From contig CBFIAU010000014.1 in NCBI GenBank assembly GCA_965660675.1, positions 1 through 23,968 of the forward strand: DNA of 23,968 nt, read 5' to 3'. The position numbers and the translations under genes are program-made. Source of the DNA: UBA12202 sp002691725 (GTDB lineage Bacteria > Pseudomonadota > Alphaproteobacteria > Puniceispirillales > UBA1172). Shown here one piece after another: positions 8,396 to 17,700 of this stretch (positions are counted from its first letter, which is position 1; each line of letters starts with the position of its first letter). The notes under the pieces were generated by a model. That model was given only the letters and a program-made list of their open reading frames with translations, searched no databases and had not been told where the DNA came from.

Positions 8396-8593
8396 CTACG
8401 CATAAGGCAGGAAACGCTTAACAATACGGGCATCAGCATCACTAAGGATCATGGTGCCACGCGCTTGGCGTTTCATTTTTTGGGAACGGCGACGGAGATT
8501 ATGCTGAAGAAACGCGGCACTGCCACGAACCTTACCAGATGCGGTCAGACGAAAACGCTTTTTCGCCCCGCTTTTCGTTTTCATTTTGGGCAT
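8396..8593 (-). CDS. rpmI: 50S ribosomal protein L35
   Basis: L35 is a small, very basic large-subunit protein. The 65-residue sequence starts MPKMKTKSGAKKRFRLTASG. The HNLRRRSQKMKRQARGT block and the terminal RIVKRFLPYA are characteristic. GAGG sits six bases before the ATG. It is the first gene after the infC-rpmI gap, which contains a structured leader. Confidence 0.97.
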   Translation of the reverse strand: MPKMKTKSGAKKRFRLTASGKVRGSAAFLQHNLRRRSQKMKRQARGTMILSDADARIVKRFLPYA

Positions 8594-8753
8594 TTTAACC
8601 TCATTTCAAAAGGGGTTATATGAAACAAAAATCAAATATAACCAGGTTGATCATCATCCGGCCAGGCATGCCCTTTTGCGCCCGGACGCGGAACTTGAAC
8701 GGGTTTTATCTATAAACCACGCTTAATGCAAGCAGAAATAGCGAAAATCGCAA
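8594..8753 (-). promoter_or_regulatory. Structured leader between infC and rpmI
   Basis: This 160-bp gap holds a perfect 8-bp inverted repeat, ATATAACC (8636-8643) and GGTTATAT (8614-8621), with a 14-nt loop ending 20 nt before the rpmI ATG. A weak promoter-like pair on the minus strand is TTGCAT (8726-8731) and TAAAAC (8703-8708), 17 bp apart. L20 autocontrol acts in this part of the operon in E. coli and Bacillus. Whether this element binds L20 cannot be told from the sequence. Confidence 0.35.
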
Positions 8754-9299
8754 TCAGGCAGGGGCGAGAACCATCACCATTTGCCGGCCTTCCAGCTTTG
8801 GCATGGCTTCTACCTTGGTCAAGCTTTCCATTTCTTCTCTGACGCGGCTAAGCACCTGTGCGCCAAGCTCTTGGTGAGCCATTTCACGACCACGGAAGCG
8901 CAAGGTAACCTTAACCTTATCGCCAGCGTCAATAAACTTACGAACATTTCGCATCTTTACCTGATAATCATGTTCATCAATATTAGGGCGAAGCTTGATT
9001 TCCTTGACGTCAACGATTTTTTGCTTCTTACGCGCTATATTCGCACGTTTCTGCGTTTCGTATTTGAATTTTCCGTAATCAAGGATTTTACACACTGGCG
9101 GGTCAACATTTGGCTGAACTTCAACTAAATCTAGCCCCGCATCAAACGCCTGACGCAACGCGTCAGCAGTGTTAATGACGCCTAATTGCTCGCCATTGTG
9201 ATCAATGCAACGTACGGTGGTGTTAGAAATAGCGTCGTTAACACGAGGGCTATTTCCTTTTGGTGTGCCTTTCTGAGGGCCTTGTGGTGGACGGGCTAT
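8754..9299 (-). CDS. infC: Translation initiation factor IF-3 with AUA start codon
   Basis: IF3 binds the 30S subunit, prevents premature subunit joining and rejects non-standard start codons. The C-terminal domain is fully recognisable (PPVCKILDYGKFKYE, RPNIDEHDYQVK, KVTLRFRGREMAHQELG, LEGRQMVMVLAP). The N-domain is incomplete unless translation begins upstream of the first ATG/GTG/TTG-type codon, a TTG at 9158. Reading back in frame gives SPRVNDAISN, TVRCIDHNGEQLGVI and a start at ATA (9297-9299) followed by ARPPQGPQKG. AGGAG lies 8 nt before that ATA. The result is 181 residues, the usual length. A rare infC start codon parallels the AUU used in E. coli, where it underlies IF3 autoregulation. 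thrS lies 64 bp upstream. Confidence 0.9.
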   Translation of the reverse strand: MARPPQGPQKGTPKGNSPRVNDAISNTTVRCIDHNGEQLGVINTADALRQAFDAGLDLVEVQPNVDPPVCKILDYGKFKYETQKRANIARKKQKIVDVKEIKLRPNIDEHDYQVKMRNVRKFIDAGDKVKVTLRFRGREMAHQELGAQVLSRVREEMESLTKVEAMPKLEGRQMVMVLAPA

Positions 9300-9336
9300 T
9301 GACGGATCTCCTTTTGAACATGTTGCCTGTCGGATT

Positions 9337-9342
9337 ATTATA
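9337..9342 (-). promoter_or_regulatory. Possible infC -10 box
   Basis: A perfect TATAAT on the minus strand lies in the 64-bp thrS-infC gap, about 38 nt before the infC AUA. No good -35 is present at 17 bp (GATTTC). An internal promoter for infC is possible but weakly supported. Confidence 0.3.
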
Positions 9343-9363
9343 CATGATATCCTATCACAGAAA

Positions 9364-11289
9364 TCAGGTATTTTTCAAATCAGGTGGTTTAATTTCTTCA
9401 ATCAGCATAGAAATAGCATCCTCAAGAGCGATGCTTTCTTGCTTATTTTCGCCTAAACGGCGTAGCGCAACTGTCCCCTCATCCTTCTCACGTTCGCCAA
9501 TTGCAATGATGAAGGGCACTTTCGCCACCGAATGCTCACGCACCTTATAGCTGATTTTTTCATTCCGGCTATCAAGCTCGACTCTAGCGCCAAGGGCGGC
9601 AAACCGTTCACACACCTCAGCAGCATAAGACGTCACCGCATCCGTGATTGGCGCTATCACCACCTGAACAGGCGCCAGCCAAGGCGGCATGCGGCCAGCA
9701 TATTGTTCAATCAAAATGCCAATCCAGCGTTCCAATGATCCTAAAATAGCACGGTGCAACATAACCGGACGCTTGCGTGAGCCATCTTCGGCGACATATT
9801 CAGCATCAAGGCGATCAGGCAGAACAAAATCAACCTGCAACGTGCCGCATTGCCAATCACGGCCAATCGCATCACGCAAGACAAACTCAAGCTTAGGGCC
9901 ATAGAACGCCCCCTCACCCGGATTAAGCGTTGTCTCCAGCCCTGCGGCTTCGGTGGCTGATGCCAATGCCGCTTCGGCTTTATCCCATGTCGCATCATCA
10001 CCTGCACGGGTTTCAGGGCGATCAGAAAACTTTACCCGCACGTCCTCAAATCCAAAATCTTTGTATATATCGAGCAACAAATCACAAAAGGCGCGGCCTT
10101 CGCTATCAATTTGGTCTTCGGTGCAGAAAATATGCGCATCATCTTGGGTAAAGGCACGGACGCGCATAATACCATGCAAGGCACCTGATGGCTCATTACG
10201 ATGGCACGACCCAAACTCTGCCATACGCAAGGGCAAATCCCGATAAGATGTAATGCCTTGGCGATAAATCTGAACATGACCGGGGCAATTCATAGGCTTC
10301 AGCGCAAGGATACGATCACCTTCACTTTCCGCTGTAAACATATTTTCACGGAACTTATCCCAATGGCCTGATTTCTCCCATAAGCTGCGGTCAATCATTT
10401 GCGGGGTTTTGACTTCTCTATACTTCGCCGCATCTAACCGGCGCCGCATATAGCTTTCAATCTCACGATATAATGTCCAGCCCTTAGGATGCCAAAACAC
10501 AGACCCGGCGGCTTCTTCCTGAATATGAAACAGCTCAAGCGCTTTGCCGAGCTTACGGTGATCACGCTTTTCGGCTTCTTCAAGCATGGTAAGATAGGCC
10601 GTTAGCTCTTTTTCCTGAAAAAAGGCCGTCCCATAAATACGCTGCAACATCGGGCGAGACGAGTCGCCGCGCCAATACGCGCCTGCCACGCTCATCAATT
10701 TGAAGGCATGACCAATGCGAGATGTCGATGGCGCATGTGGCCCCCGACAGAGATCAATAAAATCACCTTGCCGATAAAACGTCACCGTTTCATCTGCCGG
10801 GATAGCATCAACCAGCTCGACCTTAAACGGCTCATCATTCTGGCGATAGAACGCCACCGCTTCATCGCGTGTCCAGACTTCACAGGTAATGGCCTCATCA
10901 CGATCAACAATCGCATGCATACGGGTTTCAATAGCTTCCAAATCTTCGGATGAAAACGCCGCCTCCCGATAGAAATCATAATAAAAGCCATTTTCAATGG
11001 ACGGCCCAATCGTCACCTGGGTTTCAGGAAACAGCTCAAGCACAGCCTCAGCCAAGACATGCGCGCAGTCATGCCGGATCAGAGCCAGCGCCTCATCATC
11101 CTTAGCCGTCACCATCGCCAGAGTAGCGTCACGATCAATCACACGGCTCAAGTCAATAAGCTCACCATTCAGGCGCGCCGCCAGTGCCGCCTTGGCTAAA
11201 CCAGGGCCAATATCTGCCGCCACATCATAGGCGGAAACAGGCTGATCATATTGACGTTTGGCGCCATCGGGTAGCGTTATTACGGGCAT
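9364..11289 (-). CDS. thrS: Threonyl-tRNA synthetase
   Basis: ThrRS is a class II enzyme that charges tRNA-Thr in the cytosol. From ATG 11289 the protein is 641 residues. It has a TGS domain (about 1-60) and an editing domain with HDCAH (73-77) and DLCRGPH (C181, H185). The catalytic core has zinc ligands C335 in MNCPGH and H386 in DDAHIF, and motif 2 with HRNEPSGALHG. A C-terminal anticodon-binding domain follows (VREHSVAKVPFIIAIG). GAGGAA immediately precedes this ATG, so I rejected an in-frame GTG at 11313 that would add eight residues. It heads the cluster leading to infC, rpmI, rplT and pheST. Confidence 0.97.
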   Translation of the reverse strand: MPVITLPDGAKRQYDQPVSAYDVAADIGPGLAKAALAARLNGELIDLSRVIDRDATLAMVTAKDDEALALIRHDCAHVLAEAVLELFPETQVTIGPSIENGFYYDFYREAAFSSEDLEAIETRMHAIVDRDEAITCEVWTRDEAVAFYRQNDEPFKVELVDAIPADETVTFYRQGDFIDLCRGPHAPSTSRIGHAFKLMSVAGAYWRGDSSRPMLQRIYGTAFFQEKELTAYLTMLEEAEKRDHRKLGKALELFHIQEEAAGSVFWHPKGWTLYREIESYMRRRLDAAKYREVKTPQMIDRSLWEKSGHWDKFRENMFTAESEGDRILALKPMNCPGHVQIYRQGITSYRDLPLRMAEFGSCHRNEPSGALHGIMRVRAFTQDDAHIFCTEDQIDSEGRAFCDLLLDIYKDFGFEDVRVKFSDRPETRAGDDATWDKAEAALASATEAAGLETTLNPGEGAFYGPKLEFVLRDAIGRDWQCGTLQVDFVLPDRLDAEYVAEDGSRKRPVMLHRAILGSLERWIGILIEQYAGRMPPWLAPVQVVIAPITDAVTSYAAEVCERFAALGARVELDSRNEKISYKVREHSVAKVPFIIAIGEREKDEGTVALRRLGENKQESIALEDAISMLIEEIKPPDLKNT

Positions 11290-11321
11290 GTTTTCCTCAT
11301 GTGATGTAAACACAAATGATG

Positions 11322-11350
11322 GTTTTATCCTGTTGTGGCAAAGGCTTCAA
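11322..11350 (-). promoter_or_regulatory. Candidate thrS promoter
   Basis: On the minus strand, TTGAAG (11345-11350) and TAAAAC (11322-11327) are 17 bp apart. Transcription would start near 11315, giving a leader of about 26 nt before the thrS ATG. A perfect 10-bp palindrome GGGTTAACCC (11351-11360) abuts the -35 box. Confidence 0.4.
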
Positions 11351-11380
11351 GGGTTAACCCGTGCAAAATCTGATCCAACA

Positions 11381-12547
11381 TCATGATTTCAGCAATGTGA
11401 GATAGACTGCCAAGGTTTTAGCTTCCATAAGATCGGTGCTGAAATGATCTATGACATGCTGTCGGGCACGTTTTGAAAATTGCTGTCGAGCGCGCGGTTT
11501 TAATGCCAAAGCCTGATCAACGGCATCGGCAAGATCATCAATATCATCAGGTTTGGCAAGCCAGCCTGTTTCTTTATCAATAATGCTTTCAGTCGCCCCA
11601 CCATTATTAAATGCAACTACTGGTCTGCCCATGGCTTGCGCCTCAATGGCAATACGACCAAATGGCTCAGGCGTTATAGATGGCATAACAACAACATCAG
11701 CCAGCATCATAGTCGCTGGCATATCGCTGGTTTCAGGCGCAAAGATGACCCGGCCTTCGACTTGATTGCTGCTGATATGAGCAATCAGTTTTGACTGAAA
11801 CCCTTCATGACCAGCCGCCGCACCAACAAGAATCAGAATAGCATCTTTATCGCTAAGTTTTGCCATTGCCGAAATCATCGCCTCCTGCCCTTTCCAGAGC
11901 GTTGGTCTGGCCGGAAGCATGATAATTTTCTTGTTTTCATCAACATTCAGGGTATTTGCCGCGTTAATCGTGCGCTGGGCATTAACCGATTGCGGGTTAA
12001 ACATATCAACATTGACACCCCGATGGATGGTGACAGTCTTATCTACGGCTTTGGGAAATTGCTTGGTAATCAAATCAGAGACATATTGTGAAATTGCGAT
12101 GACACGATCAGCTCTTGTCATGATGCTGTTATAATATTTTTTGAAAATATTGGTTGCCTTGAAGCGGCCATGTACCGTCGTTACGACTGGAATATTCAAT
12201 GCTCTGGCGGCTGGTATACCTATCCATGCTGGCGCTCGTGACCGGATATGCACCAAATCAACCTTATGTTGTAACATGACCTGACGCAGCTTATGGCGAA
12301 TTCTTGGCCAGCGAATAGGGTTCTTACTCCTAACCGCCAGGGTTATATGCTCACCCCCAATACGCTTAATCTGCGCCTCCATAGGTCCACCGCCACTAAT
12401 CACAAGCGCCGTCCCACCAGCCTTGATGATCGCCTGCGCCATATCAACAGTTCCGCGCTCAACCCCACCTTGTTGGAGATTGGGAAGAATTTGAAGGATG
12501 GTTTTACCTTTAAGGCTTGAAATTGGCATGGACGTAACGCTAGACAT
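11381..12547 (-). CDS. GT4-family glycosyltransferase
   Basis: The 388-residue GT-B fold enzyme probably transfers a sugar from a nucleotide donor to a lipid or polysaccharide acceptor at the inner face of the membrane. The N-terminal acceptor domain starts ILQILPNLQQGGVERGTVD. HGRFKATN (126-133) and HRGVNVDMFNP (175-185) are typical of GT4. The donor domain carries PARPTLWKGQE (212-222) and the EX7E motif EPFGRIAIE (294-302), followed by GRPVVAFNNGGATE. There is no signal peptide or clear membrane segment. It is likely transcribed ahead of thrS but separated by a thrS promoter, and it diverges from the hydrolase gene. A second in-frame ATG at 12529 is possible, and neither start has a clear Shine-Dalgarno. 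Substrate is unknown. Confidence 0.85.
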   Translation of the reverse strand: MSSVTSMPISSLKGKTILQILPNLQQGGVERGTVDMAQAIIKAGGTALVISGGGPMEAQIKRIGGEHITLAVRSKNPIRWPRIRHKLRQVMLQHKVDLVHIRSRAPAWIGIPAARALNIPVVTTVHGRFKATNIFKKYYNSIMTRADRVIAISQYVSDLITKQFPKAVDKTVTIHRGVNVDMFNPQSVNAQRTINAANTLNVDENKKIIMLPARPTLWKGQEAMISAMAKLSDKDAILILVGAAAGHEGFQSKLIAHISSNQVEGRVIFAPETSDMPATMMLADVVVMPSITPEPFGRIAIEAQAMGRPVVAFNNGGATESIIDKETGWLAKPDDIDDLADAVDQALALKPRARQQFSKRARQHVIDHFSTDLMEAKTLAVYLTLLKS

Positions 12548-12643
12548 ATTGGTTAGATTAGAGATAGATTTCTTTTTAACGCCTCAAGCTTGGCTTGTAT
12601 ATCGCTTTTTATTTTTTTGAGACATAATCCTAAAGGTGAGATG

Positions 12644-13429
12644 ATGACACATGAGGAAAAACCATCACCATCATTGCTTGATCACAATGGCGGGCAGATT
12701 GCCTATCACGCGCATCTGATTGACGAACAACCTACAATTGTTTTTCTCCATGGCCATGGATCAGACATGGATGGCACAAAGGCACTTGTCGTTGAAGAAT
12801 GGGCTAAACAACAAAAGTTTGGCTTTATCCGCTTTGATTATTTTGGCCATGGGCAATCTAGTGGTGATATGATGGATGGCACTATCAGCATATGGAAAGC
12901 CGATTGTCTGGCTATCATTGATCAGCTTGTTGACGGGTCTTGCTATCTGGTTGGCTCATCGCTTGGTGGCTGGCTGATGCTATTGGTTGCCATGGAACGC
13001 CATGACCGAATAGCCGGAATCGTAGGTATAGCGGCAGCGCCTGACTTCACCGAAGATCTGATCTGGAATGAATTAACCCCTCAGCAGCAAGCCGATATGG
13101 AAGCATCTGGCAAGATCAGTGTTCCGAACCCTTACAGCGAAGGTGACGTAATCTATCCCTATCAGTTAATCACTGATGGCCGCAAAAATATGATCCTGAA
13201 TGCCCCGATACCGATCACTTGCCCAGTGCGATTACTGCATGGATATAAAGATGAGGAAGTACCGTGGCAAACAGCGAATCGGATCGCCGATGCTATCACC
13301 GGCGATGATGTTGATGTGCTGTTTGATGCCGATGCCAATCACCGATTTTCAGAACCTAATCAGCTTGATACCCTGCTTGCCACACTTGCCGAAATTACCC
13401 GTAAGCAGCCCCAGCCTCAAGCAATCTGA
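12644..13429 (+). CDS. Alpha/beta hydrolase, ABHD10-like thioesterase/esterase
   Basis: The 261-residue protein has the canonical fold markers: oxyanion-side HGHGSDMDGTK (36-46) and nucleophile elbow GSSLGG with Ser106. The acid Asp203 is in HGYKDEEVPW and His233 is in ANHRFSE. GSSLGGWLML, the YSEG segment and PVRLLHGxKD closely recall ABHD10, an acyl-protein thioesterase and acyl-glucuronide esterase of mitochondria. That comparison is from memory. The true substrate here is unknown. I chose ATG 12644, seven bases after AAGG. ATG 12641 is equally in frame, and a TTG at 12590 has no ribosome site. The gene is convergent with the GST-like gene. Confidence 0.85.
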   Translation: MTHEEKPSPSLLDHNGGQIAYHAHLIDEQPTIVFLHGHGSDMDGTKALVVEEWAKQQKFGFIRFDYFGHGQSSGDMMDGTISIWKADCLAIIDQLVDGSCYLVGSSLGGWLMLLVAMERHDRIAGIVGIAAAPDFTEDLIWNELTPQQQADMEASGKISVPNPYSEGDVIYPYQLITDGRKNMILNAPIPITCPVRLLHGYKDEEVPWQTANRIADAITGDDVDVLFDADANHRFSEPNQLDTLLATLAEITRKQPQPQAI

Positions 13430-13439
13430 ACAGACGCCA

Positions 13440-13469
13440 GGATAGAGCATAAGCTGGGATAGAGCATAA
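13440..13469. repeat. Direct repeat of 13 bp
   Basis: GGATAGAGCATAA occurs at 13440-13452 and again at 13457-13469 in the 61-bp gap between the convergent hydrolase and GST-like genes. No terminator hairpin is visible in the gap. Confidence 0.6.
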
Positions 13470-13490
13470 ATAGATTGGCAAAATGGCTAA

Positions 13491-14159
13491 TTAAAAATCA
13501 AGATTTGTGTAATGGCCAGGCGGCGACATGCCTGTGACTTGATCGGCGAGCAACGGCCGAAATGATGGGCGCGACTTTATCCGCGCATACCATATTTTCA
13601 GCTCACCCCAATCATCCCAATTAATATCATTCATGAAATCCAGCACTGATAATGATGCCGCCGCCATCAGATCAGCGATAGACATCTTTGATCCAGCTAA
13701 CCACTGGCGATGTTCCACCAAATGATTGAAATAGGCTAGGTGGACGCCCAGATTGCTAAGCGCGGTGCGAATAACCACAGAGGATGGCACTCCCCCGCCT
13801 GTCATTCGGCGAATCAGGCGCTCATTGAGCAAAGGTTGCATCACGTCACGATCAAACCGCCTGCAAAGCCAATCGAATAATCGGCGTATCTCTGCGCGTT
13901 CTGCTGGGCGGCCCTGCAATAATGGCTTCTCTTGCAATATATCATCAAAATATTCAGCAATGACATAAGCGCCGCATAGCACTGTCCCATCATCTTCGAC
14001 TAGAACAGGAACCGTTCCAGCAACATTAAGTTTAAGAAATGCCGCTTCTGATTTCCAATATTCTTCTAGTTTTGGCAGAAACTCCATTTTTTGCTCATCA
14101 AGATAGATACGCACAAACCGCGATGCCGATGACAACATATAGTGATGCAGAACACGCAT
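13491..14159 (-). CDS. Glutathione S-transferase family protein
   Basis: This 222-residue soluble protein has an N-terminal thioredoxin-like domain (about 1-80). Its cis-proline motif is GTVPVLVEDDG, and ECGAY-type contacts are replaced by LCGAYVIAEYFDD. An all-helical C-terminal domain follows, with the N-capping motif region KMSIADLMAAASL. The terminal RIKSRPSFRPLLADQ and PPGHYTNLDF are typical of a widespread alphaproteobacterial GST group. Its substrate is unknown and glutathione use is not proven. I chose ATG 14159. A GTG at 14168 in the same frame would overlap the GNAT gene by seven bases. The close packing (stop TGA 14162, start 14159) suggests translational coupling to the acetyltransferase. 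Confidence 0.88.
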   Translation of the reverse strand: MRVLHHYMLSSASRFVRIYLDEQKMEFLPKLEEYWKSEAAFLKLNVAGTVPVLVEDDGTVLCGAYVIAEYFDDILQEKPLLQGRPAERAEIRRLFDWLCRRFDRDVMQPLLNERLIRRMTGGGVPSSVVIRTALSNLGVHLAYFNHLVEHRQWLAGSKMSIADLMAAASLSVLDFMNDINWDDWGELKIWYARIKSRPSFRPLLADQVTGMSPPGHYTNLDF

Positions 14160-14161
14160 GA

Positions 14162-14752
14162 TCAGCACTCACCTGTGATCTGCTGAGCGGGTTCAACATC
14201 AATAGGCGCATCAATAGGCGCATCTGTGAGCGCATCTATGGGCATTGGCATAATCGGCCAAGGTTTTTCGGGCATAGCATCTGGCCGCGCGGATACCAAT
14301 GGCAATAAATGCAGGCGTTCAGGTTCAATATGCGCGGGTAGCGTGATATCATCATAACTCACAGGATTAAATCCAAACTTCAGATAATATTCGGGCTCAC
14401 CTGAAATGAAGCACCATTCCCACTGCCCCGTTTGGGCAAGAGCAAGGCTTTGCTGCACCAACGCGACACCAATGCCCTTGCCGCGAACACTTGGGTCAAC
14501 CGCCAATGGTCCAAGCAAGATAGAAGGCCGCTCAGCGATTAAAATAGGCCAGTATCGAATTGAGCCTAATAACTGCCCATTCGCATCAGCAACCAGCGAC
14601 AAGTCTTCAATCGCATCCCCATAACGAAGCCTCCAGATTGCCCGACCAGCATGTGACGGTGCAAACCCAAGACCCATCAAGCGCTCAATTTCACTTTTAT
14701 CTTGCAGGATTTGCTGTCTTATCTGGTACGAAAGATCAACAGTACTCATCAT
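14162..14752 (-). CDS. GNAT-family N-acetyltransferase
   Basis: The 196-residue protein has the GNAT core. Motif A LGPLAVDPSVRGKGIG (80-95) carries the acetyl-CoA pyrophosphate loop R90-GKGIG. EWCFISGEPEYYLKFGF follows as the motif B region seen in YhbS-like enzymes. The acceptor cannot be predicted. The last 30 residues are low-complexity, with repeated DAPIDAP encoded by a 12-bp tandem repeat near 14200-14236. That part is probably disordered. A second ATG lies at 14749. The gene begins 33 bp after the gltB stop and is coupled to the GST-like gene, so it may be the third gene of a gltD-gltB operon. Confidence 0.85.
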   Translation of the reverse strand: MMSTVDLSYQIRQQILQDKSEIERLMGLGFAPSHAGRAIWRLRYGDAIEDLSLVADANGQLLGSIRYWPILIAERPSILLGPLAVDPSVRGKGIGVALVQQSLALAQTGQWEWCFISGEPEYYLKFGFNPVSYDDITLPAHIEPERLHLLPLVSARPDAMPEKPWPIMPMPIDALTDAPIDAPIDVEPAQQITGEC

Positions 14753-14785
14753 TATGTGTCTTTATTGCTAATAGCGATGTTGTGA

Positions 14786-17700
14786 TTAGGCCATTGCCTC
14801 ACCTTCATCGGACACGTTAACAGGATGCGCTAGTCTCGGCAATACTTCATGCGGGACAATCTGCCAAAACTGCTTCACTATAACATCCCAATTGATCAAC
14901 ATTTGATTAGCCAAAGGTGATGATGTCCGATCACGATGCTCCGTCACTAATGCCTTTAAGTGATCAGACCAATGATCATTATCAATCCGGTAAAGCCCTA
15001 TGCTTTCGGGGTTAACCTGATCTTTGAACTGATTTTCGGGATCATAGACAAATGCCATACCGCCAGTCATGCCAGCCCCAAAGTTAGACCCAACTTGCCC
15101 AAGGATAACAACCTCACCGCCGGTCATATATTCACAGCCATTGGTGCCGCATCCTTCGACAACGGCGGTTGCCCCAGAATTCCGAACAGCAAGCCGCTCG
15201 CCTGCCTGACCAGAGGCAAAAAGCCGTCCTGACGTTGCCCCGTAAAGCACCGTATTACCAATAATTGTATGCTCATGGGGGATGAGATTTGATGCCGCCA
15301 TCGGCCGAATACAGATCATGCCGCCAGATAATCCTTTGCCAACATAATCATTCGCATCACCATAGACATCCAGCTTCAAGCCCTGAACAGCAAAAGCACC
15401 CAGAGATTGCCCGGCAGAACCACGCAGACGCACCGTAATGGTTGCTTCTTTCAGACCAGTCATACCAAACTTTTGGGTAATATGTGATGAAAGCCTTGTG
15501 CCAACCGCGCGTTCAGTATTTCTGACATTATAGGATAGCTGTGTGCGCTGGCCACGTTCAAGCGCATGGCTGGCATCTTTCAAAATGAACGCATCTAATG
15601 TATCCGGCACTTCATTTCGCGCCAGTGACGGGGTTTTGCGTTTAGCCGTTCCATCAGCCCGAACAAGAATAGGGTTAAGATCAAGATCATCCAGCGCCGC
15701 GTAACCACGGCTAACCTGACGCAGCATATCTGTTCTGCCAACAATTTCTTCCAGCGATGACACGCCAAGTGAAGCCAGAATCTCACGCACTTCTTCGGCT
15801 AGATGCGTGAAAAGCTGAACAACTTTTTCAGGTGTTCCCGTAAACTTGGCGCGCAGGTCATCACGCTGTGTGCAGACGCCAACCGGGCATGTGTTAGAAT
15901 GACATTGCCGAACCATGATACAGCCCATAGCAATTAGCGATGATGTGCCTATTCCATATTCATCCGCGCCAAGCATAGCGGCAATGACGACATCACGCCC
16001 TGTTTTCAGGCCGCCATCTGTTCGGAGGATCACCTTATCGCGCAGGCCGTTCATGGTTAACACCTGATGCGCCTCCGACAAGCCCATTTCCCACGGCAAG
16101 CCAGCATGTTTGATAGATGATTGTGGGCTGGCGCCAGTGCCGCCGCCATGACCAGAGATCAAGATCGTATCAGCCTTGGCTTTTGCCACTCCAGCGGCAA
16201 TCGTGCCAATCCCTGTTGAGGCAACGAGCTTAACGCAGACTCGCGCCTTTGGGTTAATCTGCTTGAGGTCATAGATCAGCTGAGCCAAATCCTCGATAGA
16301 ATAAATGTCATGATGCGGCGGTGGTGAGATTAATGTCACCCCCGGCGTTGAATGGCGCAATCTGGCAATCAGACTATCGACCTTGATGCCGGGCAGCTGC
16401 CCACCCTCACCCGGTTTTGCGCCTTGAGCAACTTTAATTTCCAATTCTTCACATGAATTAAGATATTCTGCCGTCACGCCAAAACGCCCTGACGCTACTT
16501 GCTTGATCGCTGATGACGGATTATCGCCATTCTCACGCAGAACAAAACGAGCTGGGTCTTCGCCGCCTTCGCCTGAATCTGATTTTGCGCCAATGCGGTT
16601 CATCGCAATAGATAGCGTTTCATGAGCTTCGGGGCTTAGCGCACCAAGCGATATCCCCGGCGACACTAGCCGTTTGCGGATAGCTGTGATGCTTTGCACA
16701 TCATCGGTGGCTTTAGCAGCATATTGCGGCACAAAATCGAGCAAATCACGCAAATTGACAGGGCCGCCCTTGGCGACGCCCGCGCTATACGCTTTCCAGG
16801 CATCATAACTGCCTGTATCGCAAGCCCGTTGCATCGCGTGAATAGTGTTGGCGTCAAAGGCATGGCTTTCCCCAGATTTGCGGAAGCGGAAGAACCCGCC
16901 AACAGGCAACACCGTCTGCTGTTCTGCCCAAGCCTGTTGATGCAAGGCTCTGATCTGGCTGAAAATACCTGTTAAGCCAAGGCCGGAAATACGTGAGGTC
17001 ATTGGCGGGAAATATTGTGAGACCAATGACCGCGACAGGCCAAGCGATTCAAAATTATAGCCGCCCCGATATGATGCGAGAACAGAAATGCCCATTTTGG
17101 ACATGATTTTAAGCAGCCCGTTTTCAATCGCTGTTCGGTAATTGCCAATAACCGTTTCAAGCGTCAGGCCTTTGAATAAGCCGCGACTATACCGATCTCT
17201 CAGGCTCGCTTCGGCAAGCCACGGCGTCACTGTCGTTGCGCCAACCCCAATCAAAACCGCAAAATGATGAACATCGAGACATTCGCCACTGAGTAGATTA
17301 ATAGATGTAAATGTCCGCAATTGCCGCCTGACCAAATGCGTGTGAACCGCACCAACCGCCAGCACAGAAGGGATAGCCATCCGCTTGGCTGAGGTGTTGC
17401 GATCATCCAGAATAAGATGCTCAGCCCCGCCACGAACCGCTTCTTCGGCCTCGCGTTCAATCTGATCTATGACTTTCTGAAATCCGTCTTCACCAATATC
17501 AATCGGATAGGTGACATCAATCACCGAAGCCCGATCACCCAGATATTCATGCAATGAGGCAGCTTCTGCCATGGTAAGCACAGGCGAGTTAAGCAGCAGA
17601 TGATCACATTGATCAGCGCTTTCATCCAAAATATTGCCCAGATTTCCCAGCCGTGTCCGCAAGGTCATGACATGGCGTTCACGCAAAGAGTCGATCGGCG

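Noticed and set aside
9156..9158. TTG as the infC start
   Set aside because: It removes most of the IF3 N-domain, and there is no ribosome site before it.
14162..14235. Frameshift at the GNAT C-terminus
   Set aside because: The DAPIDAP tail comes from an in-frame 12-bp repeat, and the catalytic core is intact upstream.
16666..16975. ORFs on both strands inside gltB, lepA, thrS and other genes
   Set aside because: They lie within strongly conserved coding sequence in other frames and show no family features.
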